Origin: a virus
Length of the DNA stretch: 27,004 nt
Virus record (IMG/VR): IMGVR_UViG_3300032282_001824
Coordinates: 1-27,004 of that record
Direction: 5' to 3' (one strand)
Below the pieces are notes generated by a model that was not told the DNA's origin, did no database searches, and saw only the letters and a program-made list of their open reading frames with translations. Shown here piece after piece: positions 1 through 7,706 of this stretch; position 1 is the stretch's first letter; each line of letters opens with the position of its first letter. The position numbers and the translations under genes were made by a program.

Positions 1-22
1 ATTCCAATTCAATTGTTTTCAT
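1..22 (-). CDS. 5' end of an unidentified gene (partial)
   Basis: Only the first codons are inside the window (MKTIELE...). An in-frame ATG also exists at position 52, but the promoter immediately upstream would start transcription at about 50-52, so the ATG at 22, which leaves a leader of about 28 nt, is the more likely start. The gene has its own promoter and follows a terminator, so it belongs to a transcription unit separate from the lysis genes. Nothing can be said about function. Confidence 0.45.
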
Positions 23-56
23 GTTGTTTTTGTTTTTATTTTGGTTAAACATGAAA

Positions 57-86
57 CAAAGATAAACAAACTTTTGTTGATTGCAA
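57..86 (-). promoter_or_regulatory. Bacteroidota-type promoter
   Basis: Read on the minus strand, TTG (84-86) is followed after 19 nt by TATCTTTG (57-64). This matches the known Bacteroidota sigma-ABfr consensus (TTG / TAnnTTTG with 19-21 nt spacing) exactly. It sits between the terminator at 174-205 and the start codon at 22, the right place to drive the partial gene leaving the window. Confidence 0.65.
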
Positions 87-173
87 TAGTTATTCACATT
101 TTTTTTGAATTATTTTTTGATTTTATGCAAAACGTCAATGTTTATGCGTGTTTCCGAATGTATTTTTTTTCAC

Positions 174-205
174 AAAAAAACGCGACCAACTAAATGACCG
201 CGTTT
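174..205 (-). terminator. Rho-independent terminator of the late/lysis operon
   Basis: Read on the minus strand, AAACGCG pairs with CGCGTTT across a 14-nt loop and is followed directly by a run of T residues (TTTTTTTGTG). It lies downstream of the endolysin and the 52-aa gene and upstream of the next promoter, so it most likely ends the long late transcript. The stretch 87-256 contains no convincing gene; a 33-codon ORF that runs through this hairpin was rejected. Confidence 0.75.
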
Positions 206-246
206 CTGTTTTAACCAAAAAATCCCTAACCATGAAAAACTACAAA

Positions 247-254
247 CAAATATA
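247..254 (-). promoter_or_regulatory. Possible -7 promoter element (TATATTTG)
   Basis: A TATATTTG match to the Bacteroidota -7 consensus lies just after the stop codon of the 52-aa ORF. No TTG is found 19-21 nt upstream, so this is only half a promoter. If active, it would make a transcript of about 60-70 nt ending at the 174-205 terminator. Confidence 0.2.
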
Positions 255-256
255 AG

Positions 257-415
257 TTATCTGTTTTGAATTGTGAAATTAAATAATGTAATCATGTAAT
301 AATTTCGGGAAATATCAATTTCAATCATTACAACATTAATGAATCCAATACACAACCGAAACGAAAATTTGCCAATTAACCGGCTTTTATGTTTCCAACG
401 ATTGCGCATTTTCAT
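257..415 (-). CDS. Small protein of 52 aa at the end of the lysis operon
   Basis: The ATG lies two bases after the endolysin stop (TAA-TA-ATG), the same tight spacing seen throughout the operon. The product is basic at its N-terminus (MKMRNRWKHKSR), then has a hydrophobic/amphipathic middle (LIGKFSFRLCIGFINVVMIEID) broken by charged residues, and ends NFTIQNR. I do not recognise a family. Position suggests a lysis accessory or a moron-type gene, but that is context only. The composition is protein-like rather than random, and the ORF fills almost all the space before the terminator region. Confidence 0.45.
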   Translation of the reverse strand: MKMRNRWKHKSRLIGKFSFRLCIGFINVVMIEIDISRNYYMITLFNFTIQNR

Positions 416-417
416 TA

Positions 418-882
418 TTAATGAAATGGAATGTATTGAACCGCGCCGTTACGCCTGACGCTTTTTAAAATTTGATTTCTTTGTTTTCCGGCTGCTGAAT
501 AGGAAACGTGAACCCAATCCGGGTTTTTGTCGTCGCCAAATTCCCAAATAAGTTGATCAAACGACAAATTGTTTTTAATGAACTCAAATATTTGCGCGTT
601 TGTTATTTGCGTATTGTCCATGTCAATATCCATTGCTTCGCCTTTGGAATGCTGCGACGTTTTTGAACTGCCTTTTATCGCTGAATTTAACGCCTTTGAA
701 CGATACCCGGACGAAATGTATATTGGAACGCCGAAATGTTCCCTAATTGGCTGAAATACGTTTTCGGCTAATTTTTGCATGTTTGATAAATGCGCAATTG
801 TTGGTTCGTTGCTAATTCCCAAACGTTTTGCGGAATCTGAACGCGTCATTTCCGCCAATGACAAATTTTTGCTTAACTGCAT
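418..882 (-). CDS. Endolysin, peptidase M15 (D-Ala-D-Ala carboxypeptidase type)
   Basis: A 154-aa protein that should cleave peptide cross-links in host peptidoglycan. The M15_3 zinc site is visible: H78 and D85 in SQHSKGEAMDID and H125 in DWVHVSY, with E114 (LIWEF) as the likely catalytic base. The SSGYRS motif at 58-63 is also typical of the family. There is no signal peptide, so export would depend on a holin, and two small membrane proteins are encoded directly upstream (1180-1413 and 884-1183), forming a lysis cassette. Its start is one base after the stop of the preceding gene. Length is normal for single-domain phage M15 lysins. Confidence 0.9.
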   Translation of the reverse strand: MQLSKNLSLAEMTRSDSAKRLGISNEPTIAHLSNMQKLAENVFQPIREHFGVPIYISSGYRSKALNSAIKGSSKTSQHSKGEAMDIDMDNTQITNAQIFEFIKNNLSFDQLIWEFGDDKNPDWVHVSYSAAGKQRNQILKSVRRNGAVQYIPFH

Positions 883-883
883 G

Positions 884-1183
884 TTAATTCCGAATAATTA
901 ATTCTTTTACCGCTGTTGATAATTCGCTGACGTTTTTTGCAAGGTTTTTAATTTCCAATTGTGTTTGTTCCTGAATTGCCTGATATTTCAATCGCGACTC
1001 TTGTTCAACCAATTCGATTTTCCCTTTCAACTTGCCCTGATCCTCTGTTAATGTCCGAATGTCTGACAATAACATTTCAATATTTTTATTCATGCTACTA
1101 TGAACAAAACGCAAAAAATATCCAATCAATCCGGTTGCCAACCCAATAACAAAAATCCAAAATGTTGTGCTGTCAATTGTCAT
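884..1183 (-). CDS. Small membrane protein with coiled coil; holin/spanin-like candidate
   Basis: A 99-aa protein with one N-terminal membrane segment (about residues 8-26, FWIFVIGLATGLIGYFL) followed by a long charged heptad-like stretch (about 32-95) rich in E, K, L and Q. Its ATG overlaps the stop of the upstream 77-aa membrane protein (ATGA) and it ends just before the endolysin, so the three are probably translated together. Single-TM plus coiled coil fits either a small holin/antiholin or an inner-membrane spanin-like protein; sequence alone does not decide. Confidence 0.6.
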   Translation of the reverse strand: MTIDSTTFWIFVIGLATGLIGYFLRFVHSSMNKNIEMLLSDIRTLTEDQGKLKGKIELVEQESRLKYQAIQEQTQLEIKNLAKNVSELSTAVKELIIRN

Positions 1184-1413
1184 TTTTTTGTCGTTTTTTT
1201 AGATTCCTGAATATAAATCGGTTCGTCTTCAACTGTCAATTGTGATAATGCCGTAATTGTTCCGCCAACGGTTACAACTATCGTTCCAATTGTTGCCGTT
1301 ACGGGAAACGCTACCAATGCGCCGCCAATTATTCCGGCTACTATTCCAATTTTTTGAACTTTTTTCCAAAACTTTGGCGTTGGCTTGTTTACTCTTTCAA
1401 TTAATGTTTTCAT
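1180..1413 (-). CDS. Small membrane protein, probable holin
   Basis: A 77-aa protein with a basic N-terminus (about 1-22, ending in KFWKKVQK), two closely spaced hydrophobic segments (about 23-40 and 41-59, rich in G, A, V, I and T) and a charged tail ending KKTTKK. Size, two-TM layout and position directly upstream of a coiled-coil membrane protein and an M15 endolysin suggest a holin. No named holin family is recognised with certainty. It overlaps the next gene by 4 bp (ATGA). Confidence 0.55.
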   Translation of the reverse strand: MKTLIERVNKPTPKFWKKVQKIGIVAGIIGGALVAFPVTATIGTIVVTVGGTITALSQLTVEDEPIYIQESKKTTKK

Positions 1414-1418
1414 ATTTT

Positions 1419-3014
1419 TTATGTTAAACTTGCTATTTGATCCCCTGTACTTTGAACACTTGCTGGATTAGTTGGTATTCTATCCGTTGCTGTTTTTATC
1501 GTACTTACATTTGTGTTTATAGTGCTTATACTTGAATTATCAGGAGCAGTATATCCACTTGTTGCAAGTCTTGAAGAAACTGTTGCATTTAGATTATCAA
1601 CTATTAATTTTCCTAAACTTCCTGCTGTTGTTGCATTTGAAGTTAAATATGCCCAAATTGATGCTTCGGTTACTGCTGTTGCAGGAGGTGTTTGATTTTG
1701 ATATGTTATTATATTATTCGAATTATCATAAATATAAATATTAGTTACATTTAATTTATATCTAGTTGTTAATATTGGGAATATAGCATTTGATGTATCA
1801 CCACTAACATTTATATTAGTGCAATAAATATTCATTGGAACAGTATTATAATTTAATGTTACACCTGCACCTGAATATGAATAAATAGCAGAAGATGTTG
1901 CACTTGAAGTTATATTCGTAATTGGATTTAATGATGTTCCTATATTTTGAGAAGATGTATTACTTCCTGATGCAGTATAAACTAAAAATGCAGGATATGC
2001 CCCTGCTTTTAACAAAGCACATTTTAAAGTTACTCCTGTTGTAGTGGTAGAATTATAAATTGCACTTGCTGCCCCACCAATAATATCATATATTCCTGAA
2101 TCAATAGTAACAGTTAAATTGTTTCCTGTAAATGCAATTGAATCACCTGTATTACCATAAATATTTCTTGTTGTAAAATTCATGGTAGCTGTATTTGAAG
2201 CAGTAACATTTATTGCTCTTTGATTCCCTGTACTTGTACCATTAATTGTTCCTTTACAATTAAAATTAAATGCTCCTGACGGTGAAGAAGAAGATGCAAT
2301 AGCAATAATATGATTAGTAATACCTGAAAAAATACCATTTATTCCTATATCAATAGTTGGGTTAAATGATGAAGATAAAGTCGCTGTCGCTGTTCCACCT
2401 TGTGTTCCTGCAACATAAGATATAGATGTATTTGTACTTGATGCATTTGCAACTAATGTTAAAGAAGTGTCTGATGCAATTGAAGATATTGTACCTATTG
2501 ATGTTCCTCCTGTTGTTCTAATAATCACTCCTGCTTGTAATTCAGTTGTAAATTTTGTTCCTACACCCGTTATTGTTGTACTTGCAGTTAATGATGTTAT
2601 TGTTCCTGTCAATGAAGTTGTAGTTGCTGAAACAACATATCTAACATTAGTTGCTGTTGAAGAAGAATTTGATACTAATACTAAAGTTGTATTATTTGTA
2701 ATACTTGATATAACACCTATTGCTGTTCCATCTTGATTTTTTATTGTTTGCCCTGCAACTAATTCAGTTGTAAATAAAGTTCCTGAACCTGTTACTGTTG
2801 TGCTTGATGTACTAACAGATATTGTTCCTGTTAATGAACTTGGTGCTATAATTGTAGCATAGTTATTGTTTATTGACTTAACAGATATGTTTGTGTCAAT
2901 GGTCATGTTTAAACCATTTAAAAAAACATCGTCAGATGCAGTAGGAACTGACCCACCTTGCCAATTTGCTGCTGTATTCCAGTTTCCTGCTGTTTTTGCG
3001 TAAACGTATGCCAT
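1419..3014 (-). CDS. Tail-associated adhesin / receptor-binding protein
   Basis: A 531-aa Ser/Thr/Asn-rich protein. The N-terminus (GNWNTAANWQGGSVPTASDD, residues 10-29) is the W-x-GxxPtasDD motif common at the start of beta-rich surface proteins. Two tandem domains of about 68 residues follow (60-127 and 134-201), sharing TTxTGxGTxFTTEL, the hydrophobic strand pattern and a closing SSTxTxxxYV. The middle (about 205-420) looks like a beta-solenoid. The C-terminus (about 430-531) has IWAYLTSN and NTNVSTIKTATDRIPTNPAS, seen in phage fibre tips. It is last in the tail module, where receptor-binding proteins often sit. Its DNA is AT-rich and almost free of CpG, unlike the hub genes, which suggests module exchange. 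Confidence 0.75.
   Translation of the reverse strand: MAYVYAKTAGNWNTAANWQGGSVPTASDDVFLNGLNMTIDTNISVKSINNNYATIIAPSSLTGTISVSTSSTTVTGSGTLFTTELVAGQTIKNQDGTAIGVISSITNNTTLVLVSNSSSTATNVRYVVSATTTSLTGTITSLTASTTITGVGTKFTTELQAGVIIRTTGGTSIGTISSIASDTSLTLVANASSTNTSISYVAGTQGGTATATLSSSFNPTIDIGINGIFSGITNHIIAIASSSSPSGAFNFNCKGTINGTSTGNQRAINVTASNTATMNFTTRNIYGNTGDSIAFTGNNLTVTIDSGIYDIIGGAASAIYNSTTTTGVTLKCALLKAGAYPAFLVYTASGSNTSSQNIGTSLNPITNITSSATSSAIYSYSGAGVTLNYNTVPMNIYCTNINVSGDTSNAIFPILTTRYKLNVTNIYIYDNSNNIITYQNQTPPATAVTEASIWAYLTSNATTAGSLGKLIVDNLNATVSSRLATSGYTAPDNSSISTINTNVSTIKTATDRIPTNPASVQSTGDQIASLT
2412..2837 (-). repeat. Tandem protein-domain duplication within the adhesin gene
   Basis: Two units encode residues 60-127 (2634-2837) and 134-201 (2412-2615). 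They align without large gaps: SLTGTISVSTSSTTVTGSGT versus SLTGTITSLTASTTITGVGT, then FTTEL in both, then a GTxIGxISSI core in both. The DNA copies are diverged, so this is an old duplication of a folded unit and not a recent slippage event. Confidence 0.8.
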
Positions 3015-3017
3015 AAT

Positions 3018-4100
3018 TTATTTATTAACGTATGTATATGTTCCGTTTTTTCTATTCGACCATGTTACCGATGAACTTGCAACATTTGGTGTCATAGTTG
3101 CCGTAACAACACCTAATGAATTTATTGTTAATCTCGTTATTGTCCAACCTGTTGAACTTTCCGATGTGCCACTTAAAGCATAGCCAATGTAATCATATCC
3201 ACTATCTAAATCATGTCTAATTGATAATGGCTTTCTAAATGTTGCATTTGTGTAATCGTAAACACTTTTGACGCTTGGGTATTTTGTGTTACTTGCTTGA
3301 TCGGTATTTACATCTGTTGACTTATTAGCTGCATTTTCAGCAGTATATCCTATATTATTTTGAGTAATACTCCAATTGGCTTGTGTTTGTCCCGGAGTAT
3401 CAACCAATGCTCTAACAACATCACCCACCTCAACTACTTGTCCCGTTGGTAATGTTCCTGCAACAGATACAGTCCAAATATCACCTTTTTTTATTGCTCC
3501 TGACGTGCCTGAACCACCTGTCGAGGGATAAGAGCCACCCGATGCGTCAAAACTTCCCCTATCATCCCATAAGCCAACAACAAGACCGTCAGCGTAAGAA
3601 TTAGCTGCTGTCTCCCTTGCGTCAGCATATACTTTAACTGCATTTTGAGTAGGGTACAATGTGTCTGATGTTCCTAAACTTGTGCTTGTTGACTTGTTAG
3701 ATACATTTTCAGGAGTATATCCCAATGATGAATTGTATAGTGTGTCAAAATATGTTTTTAATGTTGCCTTGACATTTGCCCAACTTAATTTCTTTAATAT
3801 ATTAGAAGCAGCCGAATCAACTAAACCAAGTAAATCTGCATCAATAGGTGTAGCCTTATCTGTTGCTCCATTAATTTTGCTACCTAAAGTAGTTGTTGTT
3901 TCATCACCTGTATTTGTGCCACTTAGATTTGTTGCTGAAATTGTACCCTCAAAAGTGTTGTTATCTTTTAATGAAGCCTTTGAATCATTAATATCAGTTA
4001 AAACAGTATTTAAGTTTGTACCTGTTATGGCATTTGACGTGTTTTCGTAAACCTTACTGTCAATATCAGTTTGTAAATTCGCCTTGTTTAAATTTGCCAT
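3018..4100 (-). CDS. Tail fibre protein with two GYTxEN-type repeats
   Basis: A 360-aa protein with phage fibre motifs. Residues 127-160 (GYTPENVSNKST...LYPTQNAVKVY) and 250-285 (GYTAENAANKST...KYPSVKSVYDY) are two copies of a unit widespread in Bacteroidota phage fibres. The residues between them (about 177-247) contain GLWDDRGSFDASGG and KKGDIWTVSVAGTLPTGQVV, another frequent fibre module. The N-terminus (NLNKANLQTDIDSKVYENTS) is a typical attachment region. It is sandwiched between the LysM baseplate protein and the adhesin. Codon use is AT-rich and CpG-poor compared with the upstream baseplate genes. Confidence 0.8.
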   Translation of the reverse strand: MANLNKANLQTDIDSKVYENTSNAITGTNLNTVLTDINDSKASLKDNNTFEGTISATNLSGTNTGDETTTTLGSKINGATDKATPIDADLLGLVDSAASNILKKLSWANVKATLKTYFDTLYNSSLGYTPENVSNKSTSTSLGTSDTLYPTQNAVKVYADARETAANSYADGLVVGLWDDRGSFDASGGSYPSTGGSGTSGAIKKGDIWTVSVAGTLPTGQVVEVGDVVRALVDTPGQTQANWSITQNNIGYTAENAANKSTDVNTDQASNTKYPSVKSVYDYTNATFRKPLSIRHDLDSGYDYIGYALSGTSESSTGWTITRLTINSLGVVTATMTPNVASSSVTWSNRKNGTYTYVNK

Positions 4101-4103
4101 GTT

Positions 4104-4958
4104 TTAATTAAATGAATTACTGAACGATTCATTGAACGCTATATGTGGTCCCGGTGTTGGCGGTGTAATTGTTTCCAATTGTATTGCTGTTGCCGGTTTT
4201 ACTTTTAACGTTTGTATAAAATTATAATTAATTCGATTTTCAATTTGTTCAATATAGTAATTAATTGATGCATTTTGTATTGAATCAAATGTATTAATGT
4301 CAATATTATTTTGATATGCCAATGCAGCAATGTTATTCAATCCGCCCGTTGTTATCAATGAAATGTCAAAAAATGATTGTTTTGTTTCTGTTTTATATGT
4401 TTTCAAATTTGATTCTGATTGAATTTGCGCCGGTGTAATTGGCGGAACTACGGATTTTATTATTGAATCGTCATAAACTACCGTAAACGGTTCAAAATAG
4501 GGTTCGCAATTAATTAATGTCAACGGCGGAACATAACCCAAATCTTCAAAATCATAAAATGGAAACGGATTTTTTGTTTGTCCTATTTGGTAGGTGTCGT
4601 CGCCGGGAATATTTGTGTAAAATTCCCATTGTTCATATTGGAATAAATATGAACTAAAATATTTTGCGGAAATATTTCCAAATTGATTGTCGTAAAAATT
4701 AAAATATTTTATTGCGCCGCTTGACTTTGCCAAACTAATGTTTTCCGTTAAAATGTATTGTTTTTCAATATTTGTATTTTCTATCAATCCGGTAACAACA
4801 ATTTTGTTCGTTTGATTGTAAAATTGTTTGTTTGCAATGTCAACATTCAATAAATTGTTATCAATCATAAATTTGGATTGATATTCTAAACTTCCGTACA
4901 ATTTAACGACAACGTCTTGAAACGATTCGCCCTTTTGAACTTTATATTCGCGTTGCAT
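4104..4958 (-). CDS. Baseplate/tail protein with N-terminal LysM-like domain
   Basis: A 284-aa protein. Residues 1-55 (REYKVQKGESFQDVVVKLYG... to TNKIVVTG) match a LysM-type fold: YxVqkGeSfxdV, an L/Y helix, then N..IxVxG. LysM-like domains occur in several phage baseplate proteins, often beside hub genes, and may bind peptidoglycan or act as structural adaptors. The rest (about 60-284) is not recognised. The ATG overlaps the end of the gp25-like gene by 17 bp. In Mu-like order the next gene after gp25 would be baseplate J, which is instead at 16493-17353. Confidence 0.6.
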   Translation of the reverse strand: MQREYKVQKGESFQDVVVKLYGSLEYQSKFMIDNNLLNVDIANKQFYNQTNKIVVTGLIENTNIEKQYILTENISLAKSSGAIKYFNFYDNQFGNISAKYFSSYLFQYEQWEFYTNIPGDDTYQIGQTKNPFPFYDFEDLGYVPPLTLINCEPYFEPFTVVYDDSIIKSVVPPITPAQIQSESNLKTYKTETKQSFFDISLITTGGLNNIAALAYQNNIDINTFDSIQNASINYYIEQIENRINYNFIQTLKVKPATAIQLETITPPTPGPHIAFNESFSNSFN

Positions 4959-5244
4959 TTGTGTCTAAAATTAAATTTTCGCCGTCTTGAATAAATTTCG
5001 CCGTTGTTACTGCGTAACCGTCGGATTGCAATTGTAATTTTAAATTTCGGTTTAAATCGTCGGAAATTCCCGCCCCTGACAAATATTGTTGAATGTTTAC
5101 GCCAACCGCCGGAAATTCTTTGTACCAACCCGGCGCGGAATAAATAATGTCGGAAATGTGTTGTTGTTCTGAATCGCCAACGGCAAAATCGCCATTTGCA
5201 AAAATTAAATCGTTTCCGTCATTTTGTAAAAAATCATTTGCCAT
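4942..5244 (-). CDS. Baseplate wedge protein, GPW/gp25 family
   Basis: A 100-aa protein with the family layout: N-terminal NDLIFANGDFAVGDSEQQHI, the conserved PGWYKEFPAVGVNIQQYLSG region (about 38-57), then helix and strands ending LILDTNATRI. gp25-like proteins help build the wedge around the baseplate hub in contractile tails; lysozyme activity reported for the T4 protein is not implied here. It shares a single base with the end of the spike gene and overlaps the downstream LysM gene by 17 bp. Confidence 0.8.
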   Translation of the reverse strand: MANDFLQNDGNDLIFANGDFAVGDSEQQHISDIIYSAPGWYKEFPAVGVNIQQYLSGAGISDDLNRNLKLQLQSDGYAVTTAKFIQDGENLILDTNATRI

Positions 5245-5819
5245 TATTGCCCGTGTTTTATTAATGTGTTTTCAATGTCTGCGCTTTGTGTCGGCGTTAT
5301 GGTTTGCGCTGACCATGTCGCGGTTATTGCTTTTAATGCTGCGCCACCGTCCGCCGGAACGACAACCCATGTTGAAAATGCTGTTTTTAACGTGTTCAAA
5401 TCGTTTTCTAATTTGTTTAGTTTAGTAACCAAATCGTCAACTTTTACCAATCCATTAAACGAACCGTCGCCCAACAAAATTTCCCCGTCCTGAACGATAA
5501 TTTCAGTTTCGCCCGTCGTTATTCGCAACTTTTGTAAATCGCTAAATTGCAAAACGTATTTGTCGCCCTTGTTGTTGACCGCAACCCGGATTGTTGATCC
5601 AATTTCCGGATAACAAATAAAACCGTCGTTTGGATTCGCTGACAAAAAAACGTCGGCAAATTCTGTAACCGCTGTCGTTGTTACCGGCTTGACGCTACAT
5701 GTCCGCGCTTGTTCGTTTACGTCCAAAACAACGCAATCAACCGTTGACAAATAATCTTTTCCAAACGTTCCCGCCAAACGTTGGATTCCCTCTTTTATAT
5801 TCCTTGCGTGTGTACTCAT
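5244..5819 (-). CDS. Baseplate spike / puncturing protein (Mu gp45 / P2 gpV-like)
   Basis: A 191-aa protein. The N-terminal half (about 25-105) has the strand pattern of an OB-fold, with the family-type phrases DGFICYPEIGSTIRVAV and DKYVLQF. It is followed by a short beta segment (TGETEIIVQDGEILLGDGS, about 112-130) resembling a spike stem, then a coiled coil (about 135-160) and an Ala/Thr-rich tail. It lies between the hub gene (overlap ATGA at 5816-5819) and the gp25-like gene, the normal place for the membrane-piercing spike. Assignment rests on layout and synteny more than residue identity. Confidence 0.7.
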   Translation of the reverse strand: MSTHARNIKEGIQRLAGTFGKDYLSTVDCVVLDVNEQARTCSVKPVTTTAVTEFADVFLSANPNDGFICYPEIGSTIRVAVNNKGDKYVLQFSDLQKLRITTGETEIIVQDGEILLGDGSFNGLVKVDDLVTKLNKLENDLNTLKTAFSTWVVVPADGGAALKAITATWSAQTITPTQSADIENTLIKHGQ

Positions 5820-7021
5820 AACCCCGCGTTTATTTCTGCCGTCGAATAATCGTCAACCTTAATGTCCAATGTTATTTTTTGTCGAAATCCATTCATTCCG
5901 AACGTTGTGTTGACCGCTTTAACCATGTAATTTCCGTTTCGTTCCGGCAATACGTCGTCAATCAATCGAACAATGTTGCCAAACTCAACGCGCGGCAATC
6001 CGAACGTTTCAAATTCGCCCCGCCAACCCTCATAACTTAATCGGTTCAATTGCTTTTCAACATACGATTGAACTGTTTCGCCCGGCATGTTAACCATATT
6101 AATGGTTCTAATTTCGCCGTCGAATGCTGTCGGCTTATTTTCAACGGTTACAATTTTTAATTTGTTTTTGTCGTAAAAACCGAAATAGTCAATTTTTTCC
6201 GTTTTGAATTTTGTTGTTCCGTCCTTATTTGTGCCGTTTGAAACCATTTTATGGGTGTGAACCTCAACGCCAATTTTTACGTCGTCCTTACGCTTGTAAA
6301 TCAATTCGTCCGAAATAATATTGTATTGAAATTTGAAATTCTTTTTGTCCATGTCTTCCGGGTAATAAACAATGAATCCGCAACGTAATTCGTTACCCTT
6401 AAAACTACTTTCAAAACGAAAATCTTTTTGCAATCGTTCCAATACTTGCGCAACTGTTTCATTTTGTGTTGTAAAATCTGCAAACTTTGTCGAAATTGGC
6501 GAACCGTTAATTTTGTTTTTGTATGTGAACCCCGTTCCTTGAATTAATTCGGCAATCATTGTTTCCAATGTATATTCCGACGCCTTAAATGTTTTGTTTG
6601 GTGCTTGTATCTGTTTCAATTTCCACATGTTGTCCTCAAATCCCAATTCCAACGGAACGCGATTGTTGACGCTTGTAATGTACCCGTTAAAAACAACGTT
6701 TGTTTCATTGTTAAACGTCCCGGACGGATATTCGTAATTGTACCCCAATTCAATTGTTATTGAATCGCCCCGCATAATTAACGGCGGCGTGTTTCCGGTT
6801 GCAATGGCGACGTTTTGTTTTTCCCAACTTGAAATGTTGCCGAATTGATCTTTAAACGTCAATTTTTTTGGAAATATTATTGTCCCGGTATCTGACAAAT
6901 TTTGCCATGACGACGCAATTTCGATATTGTTAACAAAATCAAAAATGATTTCTTTGTTTCTGTCCGGGTATGTGTCAACCGGATTTTGTTTTAATGTTAT
7001 TTTTGAAATCAAATTTAACAT
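5816..7021 (-). CDS. Baseplate hub protein (P2 gpD / Mu gp44-like)
   Basis: A 401-aa protein with the late-control gene D/hub layout: an N-terminal beta domain with FVNNIEIASSWQNLSDTGTI (about 30-49) and GDSITIELGY, a central region with ETVAQVLERLQKDFRFE (about 187-203) typical of hub domain 3, and a C-terminal beta domain with FGNIVRLIDDVLPERNGNYM. It would form the central ring of the baseplate, on which the spike sits. It shares one base with the preceding gene and overlaps the spike by 4 bp. Length is normal for hub proteins. Confidence 0.75.
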   Translation of the reverse strand: MLNLISKITLKQNPVDTYPDRNKEIIFDFVNNIEIASSWQNLSDTGTIIFPKKLTFKDQFGNISSWEKQNVAIATGNTPPLIMRGDSITIELGYNYEYPSGTFNNETNVVFNGYITSVNNRVPLELGFEDNMWKLKQIQAPNKTFKASEYTLETMIAELIQGTGFTYKNKINGSPISTKFADFTTQNETVAQVLERLQKDFRFESSFKGNELRCGFIVYYPEDMDKKNFKFQYNIISDELIYKRKDDVKIGVEVHTHKMVSNGTNKDGTTKFKTEKIDYFGFYDKNKLKIVTVENKPTAFDGEIRTINMVNMPGETVQSYVEKQLNRLSYEGWRGEFETFGLPRVEFGNIVRLIDDVLPERNGNYMVKAVNTTFGMNGFRQKITLDIKVDDYSTAEINAGL

Positions 7022-7704
7022 TACTGAACGATATTGATTTGAAATGGTAAATCGCTTAACGCTGAAATTTCAAACGTTTGCACGGCAAATTCGCCCTCAT
7101 TTTGTCCTAATGTAAAATCCGTAACAACAATGTCATAAATATCAAATTGATTCAAATACCATGAATTAACCGTTAACGCCGTGTTTTCCTGACATAATTC
7201 GATTAAATCTGCAACCGGCGAAACAAATTTGCTCGCTGTTTGTGTCTGCGGGTATGTTCCATTGTACCCGGAAATAATTCCGCGAATTGTAATTTTATAA
7301 TCGCCGCCTGAAATATATTCCTTAACCGTTCCGTTGCGTCCCTGAATTGCGGTTGTTATTATGTTTTTTGTGTTGACAACATTAAACAACGCCGTATCAA
7401 TTAAAACTTGAAAACCCGGATTTGTTTTTTTTGTCAAATTCAAATTGCTAAAAACTTGACTTCCCAAATACGACGTTATTGGCTTGCCGTTTAACAATAC
7501 CGGATCGGATTTGAACGAATTTGTTGACGCGTCCGTTTGCGGCAATTGTTCCGAAAACTTTTTGTCAACGTCGAACGCTTTTGCCGTTCCCGGCAACAAT
7601 ACCTTGAACGCGCCCGTTTTTATTAAATTTGGCGCAATGGTTTGAATCGTTTGTTTTGTTTGATTCGTTAATTGCGTTTCATTATTTGGAATAATTATTT
7701 TCAT
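7021..7704 (-). CDS. Tail/baseplate protein, DUF6046-like
   Basis: A 227-aa protein encoded between tape measure and hub. Its C-terminal two thirds, with GRNGTVKEYISGGDYKITIR (about 119-138) and a final FAVQTFEISALSDLPF, resemble what I recall as DUF6046, found beside the tape-measure gene in Bacteroidota phages. GTVKEYI...GD..I.I.G patterns also occur in LysM-linked baseplate initiators such as Mu gp43-type proteins, so a hub-initiator role is likely. The family name is from memory; the tail assignment is firm from position. Confidence 0.6.
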   Translation of the reverse strand: MKIIIPNNETQLTNQTKQTIQTIAPNLIKTGAFKVLLPGTAKAFDVDKKFSEQLPQTDASTNSFKSDPVLLNGKPITSYLGSQVFSNLNLTKKTNPGFQVLIDTALFNVVNTKNIITTAIQGRNGTVKEYISGGDYKITIRGIISGYNGTYPQTQTASKFVSPVADLIELCQENTALTVNSWYLNQFDIYDIVVTDFTLGQNEGEFAVQTFEISALSDLPFQINIVQ

Positions 7705-7706
7705 GT

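Noticed and set aside
124-223. Minus-strand ORF of 33 codons running through the terminator
   Set aside because: It spans the hairpin and T run (174-205), so it would not be fully transcribed, and it has no family features.
220-255. Plus-strand mini-ORF MKNYKQI
   Set aside because: Seven codons, no plus-strand gene follows and no attenuator structure is evident.
3661-4050. Plus-strand ORF of 129 codons opposite the tail fibre
   Set aside because: Antisense shadow; valine-rich translation without recognisable motifs.
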